In this document: piece by piece, positions 22,345-34,259 of the stretch
Numbering within the stretch: position 1 is the stretch's first letter
How the letters are laid out: each line of letters opens with the position of its first letter
Source of the DNA: Anodontia alba
Lineage: Eukaryota; Mollusca; Bivalvia; Lucinida; Lucinidae
DNA length: 64,000 nt
Assembly: GCA_964016985.1 (NCBI GenBank)
Contig: OZ024821.1
Span: 15,301,211 to 15,365,210, forward strand
Reading direction: 5' to 3'
Made by a program: the position numbers and the translations under genes
Notes under the pieces: generated by a model
The model's database searches: none
The model's input: the letters and a program-made list of their open reading frames with translations, nothing else
What the model was told of the DNA's origin: nothing

Positions 22345-24500
22345 ATCCATCTGACCCAGCAAATTATAGACCTATCTCCCTCTTGAGTTCTATAGGGAAG
22401 GTTTTGGAAAAATTAGTACACAAATATGTATTTAATTTCTTTCGGAATAATAATGTTATTACTACACTCCAATCAGGTTTTGTGCCTGGTGACTCTAGAG
22501 TTAATCAGCTAGTTGACATTTATAATACATTCTGCAAAGCTCTTGATGAGGGCAAGGAAGTACGTGCCATATATTCTGCGACATAAGTAAAGCATTCGAC
22601 AGAGTCTGGCACAAGGGACTTCTTTTTAAACTGCGTTCGGTTGGTATAAGCGGCACTCTACTACGCTGGCTTGCAAACTATCTAAATAACAGGAAACAAC
22701 GAGTTGTCTTATCTGGTGCTACAGCTCGTTGGACTTTCACTAATGCAGGAGTTCCTCAGGGCTCCATCCTTGGTCCTCTCCTATTTCTTGTTTATATTAA
22801 CGACATAGTTGAAAACATTAATTCTAAAATTAGACTATTCGCAGATGACACTAGTCTTTTTATTATAGTTGATAATCCTATCGATGCTGCTCGTAACCTC
22901 AACAGCGATCTGGAAACGATTCACCAATCGGCAACAAAGTGGCTCGTAACTTTCAATCCTTCCAAAACTGAATCTCTTCTTCTGTCTAGGAAACATAACA
23001 GACCGCGCCATCCTGAAATCACCATGAACCAGCAACCTATCGCAGAAGTTAACTCACACAAACATTTAGGCATTACTTTAAACGGTGAATGTTCGTGGCA
23101 TGAACATTTGTCAGAACTAAAATCTAAAGCGTGGCAGCGAATAAATATAATGCGCAAATTAAAATTCATCCTTGATAGACAGTCCCTTCAAGCAATTTAT
23201 TTTTCTTTCATACGACCATTATTAGAATATGCAGATGTAGTTTGGATAACTGTACCCAGCATGAGGCAAACGAACTTGAAAAAATTCAAACGGAGGCAGC
23301 ACGAATTGTAACTGGAGCGACTAGACTAGTATCAATAGATTCTCTACGTACGGAAACAGGATGGGAAACGTTAGCCTCTAGAAGACATAAGCATAAATTA
23401 TTATTATTTTTTAAGATGAAGGCTGAACTTTCTCCTTCTTATCTGTCATCACTTGTTCCTCCTTCAGTTGTTGCAAACTCTGCGTACAATTTGCGGAATG
23501 TAAATAACATTGAAACCATACTAGCGAATTCTCAGCTATACTACAATTCTTTTCTTCCATCGATTATTCGAAGCTGGAACGAACTACCGCAAGAAACACG
23601 AGACTCGCACAACATAGTTTCATTTAAAAGGCACCTTAACGCTGATATCGTCCTCCCACCTGATTATTATAATGCAGGTAAACGACTGGGCCAAATATAC
23701 CACACTCACTTAAGAACGAGATGCAGCTCACTAAATCAACAACTCTTCTCCAAAAACATCACTCGGAGCCCTCTATGTATATGCGGGGAAGTTGAAGATT
23801 CCAAACATTTCTTTCTAGAATGCAGTCTCTATAACAATATAAGACATGACATGCTGACTGCAATTTCTCGGTTTTGTAACCCAGGGCCAGACGTTCTCCT
23901 TTATGGTAATCCCACCCTTTCAAATGAAACAAACATATCAATATTCTCTGCTATTCATACTTTCATATTAGGAACCAAACGCTTCTGTTAATGTCCTGTA
24001 ATACATTCACAAAACAATTATTATTCTTTCTTCGTCAAAATACACCGTGTAATAGTACTCTTTTTTTTTTATTTGTCTGTCGTTTAATTTTGGATCCTTT
24101 GACCCCGATTATGCTTGTGGCAAGACTTGTAGGAATGATGCTTGAAAACCTACTCATATGTGAAAATAGACATAAGCTCCGATCCCCGTGGAGCGAACTG
24201 ATCATCAATTATTGGTATGTATTACCTGTCAGGAAATTAACAATAGTATATTCATGTATTAAGACTGATTGTTACGTTTCTGATTATTTTAATCACATAC
24301 ATTTAGTTTACTTTATTAATTGTAGTTGGGATACAGATCTAAATAAGTCAGATGACTTCCTTCTGGATCCCTTTTGTATATATAACATATATGCTATGTT
24401 CTGGTTTGTATTTTCTGTAAAGAATTATACAAATAAAATATTGTTTAAACTAATCAGATATGATTCAAGCATTTTTTCAAATACTCGGGATATACGTTTA
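21600..24500 (+). pseudogene. Degenerate non-LTR retrotransposon (jockey/CR1-like RT)
   Basis: Fragments of one reverse transcriptase gene lie in different frames over 21656-23991. Motifs: a GPDCINN-like start of the RT domain near 22165, DPSDPANYRPISLLSS near 22345, PQGSILGPLLF near 22755, the catalytic FADDTSLF at 22838-22861, and a C-terminal CxC...H...C region (CICGEVEDSKHFFLEC) near 23780. Breaks: a shift near 22000, TAG at 22144, a 31-base A run at 22312-22342, and shifts near 22585 and 23300. No endonuclease seen, so 5'-truncated. Dead copy. Confidence 0.85.
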
Positions 24501-24514
24501 CTGGTAAAAAAAAA

Positions 24515-25025
24515 GGTAAGAGAAAAGTCCAGGGAGTGCCACAATCACAAACCGCAGCCCTTTCCAGACACCAAGAGGAAGAGGAAACCGACAAATCCAA
24601 ACAAGCACAGACCGAACAAAAGTACGAAAAGCACTAAGATTAGCTCTTTCTTTCCCAAGCGAGGTAATCGCAATACTAAAAGGACTAAAAAACTCAAGAA
24701 CAAAATAACACACGGAAAGACATACAACAAATCGCCTCGTAGAATAAACCACAAGGCAACAAAGAGTAAGACTAACACCGGGACCACCGCCTTAGAACGG
24801 TCAGTAGAGCAAACCACCGGGGGGTTTAAAGCACTTTTACAGCTAGCTAACTTCACCCTGGGTCCCGATGCTACTCTTAATACAGAAACACATAAAAATT
24901 CGGTTCGCATAAAGGCTCCCAACTCAGTCAATGCATCAAAGCGAAAACATAAAAATCAAATTAATCACTATAATAAACAAAGACGAGTACTCATGGCTAA
25001 TTCTACTGTATGCCAGAGTAAATGA
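24515..25025 (-). mobile_element. 5'-truncated 3' end of the retroelement at 43670-45059
   Basis: Minus-strand copy of 44556-45059. Its 3' terminus (...gacttttctcttacc) is at 24515, followed on - by a T run. The ~510 bp match ends at 'catttactctggcatacag'. Open frames over it are accidental. Confidence 0.8.
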
Positions 25026-25523
25026 AAGTCTAAGTCTAAAGTAGAAATTGATGCCAAGACAAGTTGGTCTAAAATTAATTCAACAGTAAGCAAAGACATT
25101 TTTTTTACAATGAAGTAAAAAAAAAGTGAGAGAAAGTTTTTTTTTTCAGTCTTTTATTAACCTTTAATTGGATGCGATGGAAAACCGCACGTGAAACAAA
25201 GACTTTAATCATATCAGGTAAAAAAAAAATACCGGCGCTCAGTAAAGACTGTGTTTCACGCTCAAAAGTCATGTTTGAAAGTACTAAAGGGATTAAAGAC
25301 ATTATCATTTATTTATCTATTTATTTATGTTAATAATTCATTCATTCGTTCATGTTAGCTCAGTAGCTTAAGAGCTCGCATACAGATCTGGTGCGTTTTG
25401 TGAAAATCAGGCTCTGAGTTCAGGAGTACTGAAGTACAAATCCGTGTAACCAACTCGCTAATTTAGATAGATAGATAGATTGTTACGTGAAAGTAAGGAA
25501 CTTGTTCGCAAAGTCTGATTTAT
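25026..25523. other. Interior of the large transposon, nothing coding
   Basis: Contains an inverted pair (gcacgtgaaacaaagacttt / aaagactgtgtttcacgctc) at about 25186-25263 and short ATTT/GATA repeats. No gene. Confidence 0.45.
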
Positions 25524-26102
25524 TGTAATATATTGACATACATTGTTCTTTCTGATTTCTGTTTCAACTTTAACCTCTCCTTCCTATTTCCTGGCTCTCC
25601 CTTTCCGCTGCACCTGGACTATTACGTTGTATTATCTTTGAGTGATCTCTGACCTTTCTGCTAAGCTTTGAGTTGGGAGTTCCTCAGGAAGTACATCTGC
25701 CATATTTGTATGTGTTTACTATACATACTGCCAGAGTCTCTGGGCTCCGCCTACCTGTTTTCTCTGTGGGAAACTTTTGGCAGGAAGTAGAGTATACATA
25801 TTTGGGCAGGGATACTAGAATGAAAAGGCATGGTTTGTCAGAGAGAGGAGGCAGTTCGATCTTTGCTTTTGTGACAGAAACATTAAATATATTTTGGAGC
25901 TTTACCATCCAAAATTGTCTCTAGATATTATAAGAATTATTTACTTTGGTTTTAGAGAAATAAGAACTAAGAAAACTTAATAAATAGAGAACTTATACGA
26001 TGACTTGTGTTTGACTTCAAATTATTATTATATTCAAACCTCTCGTAAATTCCCCAAGTTAAAAAGGACTTAGCAGTGAAGAAAACTAGTATTATTATTA
26101 CA
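25524..26102 (+). repeat. Gypsy LTR 1 (5' LTR of copy A)
   Basis: 579 bp from TGTAATATATTG to TTATTATTACA (TG...CA ends). Followed directly by TGGCGGAGAAT, a probable tRNA primer-binding site. Preceded by TTAT, which also follows LTR 3. Confidence 0.9.
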
Positions 26103-26275
26103 TGGCGGAGAATCTAAATTTTTGGACATATTTCATATGATATGGATGATTCTTTTATAAATAACTCTTTATTAGACACTGACATAAATGACAGTGTGTG
26201 TGTGTCAATCCAGGTGTTGCCTGTGGACTTTAAGACATTCCACCTCCACCACCACAGGTGTTTCCAACTGACAAT

Positions 26276-27060
26276 ATGGGTTCTTTTGGAAAATTCAGTG
26301 TGAAAAAAGTTTAATGGATACCCAACGGACGATACAGAAAGATTTATGCCAAACTTTCTGGCTTACAGTGTTTTCAATCGCATCGAAAATGATGACTTTC
26401 GCAAAGTTGCCGCTTTTCAACTATATTTAGACAGTCCTGCCCAGTTGAGTTTACGTCTGCTGTACCATCACTACATAGAGGACTATTTCTCAAAAATAAT
26501 GGACAAGGGCAGGAGACTTAGTAAAAATTCCCAGGAAATTCTCTTGAAATTTATAGAAGGTCTCCCTTCACAGCTTGCTTTTTTGGTTCGAGCCGGAAAC
26601 CCCGAGAACATTCAGGCCGCACTGACAGCTGCAAAGTTAGGGGAAGCTTATGGCTACAGGGCTACACTACCAGCCACAACAACACTTCCCGGGGCAACAC
26701 ATTCTTCCGGACAACAGACGTTACCTGTTCCAACCAATGTATGTGCTGCTAATCGAATAAGGGCGGATGACAGGTTCTGTGAGCTGGAGAAAAAGCTAGA
26801 CTCACTTTGTTCCCAGTTTCAGGCACACTGGTAAGAAAGAGAGCTCTAGATCATCAGCGGTAATCTGTCATTCCTGTAAGGGACAAGGTCATTATAAAGG
26901 ACAGTGTAATTGGGCTCGCGGGCAGTGTGATCCTCAATTACAGTGCCAGTTATGTAAACAATATGGACATACTGGACTGAACTGTGCACAGTATCAGAAT
27001 TCGGGAACCGCCAGACGCTCAAGGGACACCAGGCGCGATCCCTTGAGAGGACAACAATAA
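26276..27060 (+). pseudogene. Gypsy copy A gag (broken)
   Basis: Capsid-like frame starting at the same ATG context as copy B (caatATGggttcttttgg). It ends with two CCHC zinc knuckles (CHSCKGQGHYKGQC and CQLCKQYGHTGLNC) near 26865-26995. Compared with copy B it has one extra base near 26311, lacks ~120 bp of capsid after 'cctgcccag' (26436), and lacks 4 bases near 26825. Non-functional as is. Confidence 0.85.
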
Positions 27061-27189
27061 AGTCACGCGCCAGGAGTCATTGTTTCAGGGGAGCACATAA
27101 TAGACTGAACCCACCAGACACGTCAGATTCGGACACATTTTCGTATAAATATAGTGACAATTGTGAAATTCCGGACACGGACGGGAAAA

Positions 27190-30100
27190 ATGTAAGTAAC
27201 AATAGTTTTCTATATGTGCCTTTACAGTTTCCCAGTGGTAATGTCTCAGCTTTGCTTGACTCAGGCAGTTCTGTGAATTTAATGTCAAAGAAGTTGTATG
27301 ATGATCTTCCATGTAAAAGTAAATCTAAATTATCACCTGTATCTGACAATAAAATTGTTTTGGCAAATAATCAAGACATACATATTAGTGGCTGTGCTCA
27401 GATTCAAGCCACTATTCAAAATATCAGACACTTAATAGACGTTTATGTCATTCAAGAAACATCACATCCCCTTATACTTGGTGTGCAGTATATGAATGCA
27501 CATGATATCAAGTTGGACTTTTCAAATACAAATGTCCATTTTACAAAGTGCCGTATATGGGCCTTAAAGCGGGTCACTATTACACCAAACTCAGAAACAG
27601 TTTTATGGGGCAGGGTCCCTAAAAATATCTATACTGGTTTTCAGGGTGTATGTTCTGGGACCTCTTATGTTAATAGGAAAAAGCTACTGGTTGCTAGATC
27701 TTTAGCTGTTGTTTCTACAAATTGTATGGTTCCAATAAAAATCCTGAACCCAACATCTGAACCTGTAACCTTACATAAGAGTAAGCCAATAGGGGAATTC
27801 TACATTTTAGATGAGACCTATTATATACTTAGATCTGATAAGCTACCTAGCTTTTCTTATCAGAATTCTCCTACTAGTACTAGTCAGACATACCACTGTT
27901 CCCATGTTAGCAATAAATCAAGCAGCAGTAAAAGTGCAAAAGATTCTGAGTTTTTATCCCATTTTGATTTAAACTCCACGGAATGGTCATCCAGCCAAAA
28001 ACAGAAAGTTGAAAAATTATTGATTGATAATAAGTCTTTACTTGTCACCCCTGATAGCCCTGATTTGGGCTCAACACATATAGAAGAACATCAAATTCAC
28101 CTAAAACCCGGAGCGGGCTCCAAACATCAGCGTCCGTATCAACTCACACCTGACAAACGTGAAGTATTACGTCATCAACTGGACGAGTTACTGCGTCAAG
28201 GTATTATTGTATCTGTCAGTGAAAAAGAAGACCTTCCTATTTCTAGTCCCATTGTACTGGTCTCTAAACGTACAAAACCAAACCAGGAGTCAAACCTGGG
28301 TCCCGTGAGCCAAGCTTGTCCATATTTCGATTTTGTGTTGATTTTCGAGACCTTAATTCACAAACCCAGGACTTTTGCTACGCTATTCCTGATGTTCAAG
28401 AACTAACAGAGTCCTTTTCCCACCGGACGCCCAACTTTATTTCTTCCATAGATCTCAGTTCAGGTTTCTTTCAAATGCGTATGTCACCAGAGTCTACCAA
28501 GTACACTGCTTTCAATACATATTTTGGAACCTTCAAATTTTCTCGGTTGCCCATGGGTCTGAAGACCTCCCCAAATAGTTTTCAGCTGTTAATGGGCCGA
28601 GTTCTTAATGGGCTTTCATTCAAAAGTACTCTCTGTTACCTTGATGATTTTCTCAGAAACTTATGATCAGCACATGAAAGATTTGCAGGAAGTATTTGAT
28701 CGATTCAGACAAGCAGGTCTGAAATTGTCACCTCAAAAATGTACATTTGCACAGAGACGTACTATATTTTTGGGCAGTGAAATGTCTAGTGAAGGCATTC
28801 GCCCTCCCTCTGATCGTTCAAAGGCTTTTTCAGACTATCCTGTACCAACAAATGCGAAAGCACTTAAACGCTACCTTGGCTAAATGCATTGGTTTAAAAA
28901 GTTTTTTCCCAATTGCAGTGCTGTAGCAAATCCTTTGTATAAATTGCTTAGGAAAGGTGTAAACTTTTCCTGGCAGGAAGTACGTCAAAATGCATTTCAG
29001 ACCCTGAAGGACATTACTTAAATCAGACGCTCTTGCCTTTCCGCGTTACGATCTACAGTTCTACCTCGCAGTAGACAGTAGCAGTAAGGGTATTGGGTAT
29101 GTACTTTATCAGAAACACCCGAATACTAATGGCAATGGTCATACAGACCGTGTTGTTCGTTTTGTCTCAAAATCACTTTTCCAAATGGCAGCAGTCTTAT
29201 GGTCCTACCAAGTTAGAACTTTTAGGCATGGTGACCAGCATTATTGATTGCGCTTCTTACTTACGGGGTCGTCATTTTATTGTTGAGTGTGATCATCAAG
29301 CCCTCAAGCCCTTGTTTCAGAAAAGCTTGAAGGGTGCAATATATGAACGCTGGTTAGCTATTTTGCAACAATTTAATTTTGATATTAAATACAAGAAATG
29401 TGATGACATGGTTGTCCCTGATGCACTGTCCAGGTGTAATAATCAAAATGACCCTTCTTTCTCAAGAAATGATCCCTTTTTCCCTTATGTTCCTGAACAG
29501 ACAGGAAAAATAACATTACCCAATGGTAGCCCCCTTCAGGAATTAATTTTCACTGATAACCGGGCACCTGAGATCAAATACACAAATCATGTATTTTTAC
29601 AGCAGGAATCAGACATTGTTGTGAAACCTGATACTGCTGATGATGAATATGATGCTGACACTGATATAGACAGTTTTACTCCAGGGCGGACAAGACAGAG
29701 ATTATTAGGAAAAACAAAAAGGGCCAAAGCACTCAGTCCGAACGTCCTATGAAAATCAACACTCCCATTGTTGAGACTGACCAGACTGGTACAAGTTCTA
29801 CAGATATTTCTTCTTTGACTGAGGGTTATATTTCACAATCAAGTTTTCTTGAAGATGAGGTAAAAAAGATAGAATTGTTTACCAGATTTGATTTTAGTTC
29901 TGACAAAACAAGGGAGTTACAAAGAAATGATTCACAGTTGCATGGGTTAATACAATATTTGGAGAGTAACATATTGCCAAAACGTCAGAAAAAAGCTAGG
30001 CGAGTTTATTAGAATCCAGTGACTATGCTTTCATTGATGGGTTACTATGGCATTCTCGTGTGCAGAAGGCAAAAAAACCATACAGCTTGATCATTATCAG

Positions 30101-31490
30101 TTAGTGCTTCCTGACACTATGATTAAAACAGTCATCCAGTTATATCATGACACACCCATGTCTGTACATGCAGGTATTGCAGACACACTTTACAGAATAA
30201 AACAGCACTATTTTTTTCAACGTATGGGACCTATTATCACAGATTATGTACAGTTATATCCTGAATGCCAGCAACGTAAGCAAACAAAAATATACACAAA
30301 GTCCCGAATCACAGTTTACACACAGCCTCAAAGACCTTTTGAAGTATGGCAAATCGATTTGTATGGAAACTTACCACCAACACAAGGCCAAGGTTACACA
30401 TATATCCTTACATGTTTGGATATGTTCAGCAGGTATTTAGTCACAATACCCATAGCTAACAAAGATACTTTGTCTGTTGCATCAGCCCTCACACAACTTT
30501 TCACCAAATATGGCGTCTGCAGGACTCTCATTTCTGATCTGGGCACTGAATTCAATTCCAAGTCGTCAGCTCCATATTCAACAGGAGTTTACACCAGCTT
30601 TTGCACATTTCTGTCTTGGAATGTGCGAACGTGTTCACAAAACATTGGCTGAAAGACTTACTCCATATGTTAATAGTAAATGCAACAATTGGATGACGTG
30701 TTGTCAAGCATCACCTTTTCAATTAACGAGTCGGTACATACAACTACAGGATACTCACCCCATGAGGTCGTGTTTGGATTTAGACCACATTTTCCACTTA
30801 GTATGGCTAAGCCACCGGACTTTGATTCTATACCTGTAGATGCACGCAGTTATGTACGCCATCATGCAGATAAATTGAGCATTATCCGTACAGAAGTTAA
30901 GAATAATGTCATAAAATCTCAACAGAATATGTTAGACCGTGCAAATGAACACATCAACCCTTTACAGGTTGGACCAGGTCACTATGTCGACCTTCATTCT
31001 GAGACTACAGGGGCGGGGCAAAAGTTGCGAAACAAGTACACAGGTCCATTTGTAATAGAGAAAATTCCCAGTCCACATTTAGCCATTCTGAGAAACCCTG
31101 ACACAAATGTCTGTTTAAAAACACTAATACATTTTAATCGCCTTAAAATGGCCGACGTGCTAGAACCAAGCCCTACACCATATTTTATGAGTAAGGTTGT
31201 GACACGTGAACATGTACAGCAGACTGACACATGCACGGATGCACAGTCGGCACACAACGTTAGTGACAGACATGACGTTACCGTCAACGCGGAGGCTCTG
31301 ACAGACGAACAGACAGTAGAATACACCGTCCCCAATCTCCGACGCTCGACGCGGACACACATTTGGGATAAATGTCCATTTAGATACTATTATATCATCT
31401 GATGAAAGCTTCAGAGATGTTAAGGGCTATCATAAAGTCAAACGTTTTCTAGGTCAGGAAAAAGCTAGGCGAGTTTTATTAGAATCCGTA
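27190..31490 (+). pseudogene. Gypsy copy A pol: protease, RT, RNase H, integrase (broken)
   Basis: Aspartic protease motif LLDSGSSVN near 27255. RT begins near 28050, with SSIDLSSGFFQMRM near 28442 and YLDD near 28636. An 8-nt deletion right after YLDD shifts the frame. RNase H (LAVDSSSKGIGY) near 29066, then VPDALSRC near 29415. Integrase from about 29985, with WQIDLYG near 30350 and SDLGTEFNS near 30535. Further shifts are near 28290, 29010, 29745, 30010 and 30560. It is the only copy in the window that retains the integrase region. Confidence 0.85.
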
Positions 31491-32237
31491 TTTATACCCT
31501 AAATTAACAGTTGCAGAATACTTCAGGTTTCAGCCTGTTGTAAGGTTTGCTAACCCCGCAAAGTTCAAGGTTATCTTTACTATGTTCATTCTTTCATAGT
31601 ATGAGTAATTAGGATCTGTTTTAAGCTCTTTATATCACAGGTGAGAAATTCCACTGGGAAAAGTTTAGAGGTTGTGTCAAATTCTGTTGTTACTAGCAGA
31701 TTTAATCCTGATAACACGGACTGCGGAATGGGTTGAAATGAACAGTGTTTCAAATTAAATGTATACTGATTTATAATAAAATGTATACTGAATACAATTA
31801 GTAAGCACAAACTGCTGACATACAATATATGTGCGCTAAAGAACAAATTAGAGACAGCTAATTTGTAGATGATTTGATTGTGTTTCAGATATACCGTGTT
31901 TTCTATCAATGCATGCATTAGTTTCATTATGCCGGTATGTATATGTATATGTATTATTTTTCATGGTTGTTTTTTTAATTGTTCATGTTTGCTATAAAAG
32001 TACGCGTGCGTGAATTTCATGCCTATGTTATAATGTTGCAGCATCCAAGAGGAAATTCTGTTACTTCATGGATTTGTTTTTACTAGAATTAAAGTTTTTA
32101 ATATACAGCAACAATTCCGGATTTCTGCTGAGTCTGCAATATTATGTGTGAGTATGTGTGTATAATTTGATCACATGGTTCTGTTGAAGGATGTGATAGT
32201 TATGCTGATATGTGTCAAATTATTTTTTGTGGGGGGA
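31491..32237. other. Gypsy copy A 3' untranslated region and polypurine tract
   Basis: Non-coding; no env. It ends in tgtggggggA just before LTR 2, a likely polypurine tract. Highly similar to 37472-38223 in copy B. Confidence 0.75.
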
Positions 32238-33036
32238 TGTAATATATTGGCATATATTGTTCTTTCTGATTTCTGTTTCAAACATGGGTAAGAGAAAAGT
32301 CCAGGGAGTGCCACAATTACAAACCGCAGCCCTTCCCAGACCTCAAGAGGAAGAGGAAACCGACAAATCCAAACAAGCACAAACCGAACAAACGTACGAA
32401 AAGCACTAAGATTAGCTCTCTCTTCCCCAAGCGAGGTAATCGCAATACTAAAAGGACTGAAAAACACAAGAACAAAATGACACACGGAAAGACATACAAC
32501 AAAACTTTAACCTTTCCTTCCTATTTCCTGGCTCTCCCTTTCCGCTGCACCTGGACTATTACGTTGTATTATCTTTGACTGATCTCTGACCTTTCTGATA
32601 AAGTTTGAGTTGGGAGTTCCTCAGGAAGTACATCTGCCATATTTATATGTGTGTACTATACATACTGCTGAGTCTCTGGGCTCCGCCTACCTGTTTTCTC
32701 TGTGGGAAACTTTTGGCAGGAAGTAGAGTATACATACATTGTATTTGGGCATGGGTACTAGAATGAAAAGGCATGGTTTGTCAGAGAGAGGAGGCAGTTC
32801 GATCTTTGCTTTTGTGACAGAAACATTAAATATATTTTGGAGCTTTACCGTCCAAAATTGTCTTTTGATATTATAAGAATTATTTACTTTGGTTTTAGAG
32901 AAATAAGAACTTAATAAATAGAGAACTTATACGATGACTTGTGTTTGACTTCAAATTATTATTATATTCAAACCTCTCGTAAATTTCCCAAGTTGAAAAG
33001 GACTTAGCAGTGAAGAAAACTAGTATTTTTATTACA
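32238..33036 (+). repeat. Gypsy LTR 2 (shared) with insertion
   Basis: Same LTR as 25524-26102, enlarged by a ~217-bp insert at about 32287-32503. Serves as 3' LTR of copy A and 5' LTR of copy B. Ends ATTACA, followed by TGGCGGAGAAT. Confidence 0.9.
32287..32503 (-). mobile_element. 5'-truncated retroelement 3' end inside LTR 2
   Basis: Minus-strand copy of the terminal ~217 bp of the 43670-45059 element, ending at the same ...ttctcttacc terminus. It splits the LTR between 'ctgtttcaa' and 'actttaacc'; at most 3 bp are duplicated. Confidence 0.8.
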
Positions 33037-33212
33037 TGGCGGAGAATCTAAATTTTTGGACATAATATTTCATATGATATGGATGATTCTTTTATAAATA
33101 ACTCTTTATTAGACACTGACATAAATGACAGTGTGTGTGTGTCAATCCAGGTGTTGCTTGTAGACTTTTAGACATTTCACCTCCACCACCACAGGTGTTT
33201 CCAACTGACAAT

Positions 33213-34125
33213 ATGGGTTCTTTTGGAAAATTCAGTGTGAAAAAATTTAATGGATACCCTGCGGACGATGCAGAAAGATTTATGCTGAACTTTCTGGCTT
33301 ACAGTGTTTTAAATCGCATCGAAAATGATGACTTTCGCAAAGTTGCCGCTTTTCAACTATATTTAGACAGTCCTGCCCAGTCATGGTTTGTCTGTCTGGA
33401 CGACAACACCAAGAATACCTGGGAATGTTTAAGTGCGGCATTTAAGGACAAATATCTCAGTGAAAATAATAAACCGGTTATGCTTATGGAGATGGAGCAG
33501 TTCTTGAGTTTACGTCTGCTGCCCCATCACCACATAGAGGGCTATTTCTCAAAAATAATGGACAAGGGCAGAAGACTTGGTGAAAATTCCCAGGAAATTC
33601 TTTTAAAATTTATAGAAGGTCTCCCTTCAAAGCTTGCTTTTTTATGTTCGAGCCGGAAACCCCGAGGACATTCAGGCCGCACTGACAGCTGCAAAGTTAG
33701 GGGAAGCTTATGGCTACAGGGCTACACTACCAGCCATAACAACACTTCCCGGGGCAACACATTCTTCCGAACAACAGACGTTACCTGTTCCAGCCAATGT
33801 ATGTGCTGCTAATCGAATAAGGGCGGATGACAGGTTCTGTGAGCTGACGGAAAAGTTATATTCACTTTGTTCCCAGTTTCAGGCACTGAACACTGGTAAG
33901 AAAGAGAGCGCTAGATCATCAGCGGTAATCTGTCATTCCTGTAAGGGACAAGGTCATTATAAACGACAGTGTAATTGGGCTCGCTGGTAGTGTGATCCTC
34001 AATCACAGTGCCAGTTATGTGAACATTATGGACATACTGGACTGAACTGTGCACAGTATCAGAATTCGGGAAACGCCAGACGCTCAAGGGACACCAGGCG
34101 CGATCCCTTGAGAGCACAACAATAA
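33213..34125 (+). pseudogene. Gypsy copy B gag (fuller, with two breaks)
   Basis: Starts MGSFGKFSVKKF and keeps the capsid segment missing from copy A (SWFVCLDDNTK... near 33384). A one-base insertion near 33640 shifts the frame, and a TAG at 33988-33990 falls between the two CCHC knuckles (CHSCKGQGHYKRQC; CQLCEHYGHTGLNC). Encodes the structural polyprotein of the element; dead. Confidence 0.85.
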
Positions 34126-34259
34126 AGTCACGCGCCAGGAGTTATTGTTTCAGGGGACCACATAATAGACTGAACCCACCAGACACGTCAGATTCGGACA
34201 CATTTTCGTATAAATATAGTGACAATTGTGAAATTCCGGACACAGATGGGAAAAATGTA

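Noticed and set aside
23991..25025. 344-codon frame after the LINE
   Set aside because: It joins LINE 3' sequence to an antisense retroelement end; chance open frame.
31403..32237. Possible envelope gene after Gypsy pol
   Set aside because: No frame of useful length, signal peptide or membrane anchor was seen; the region is a 3' UTR with a polypurine tract.
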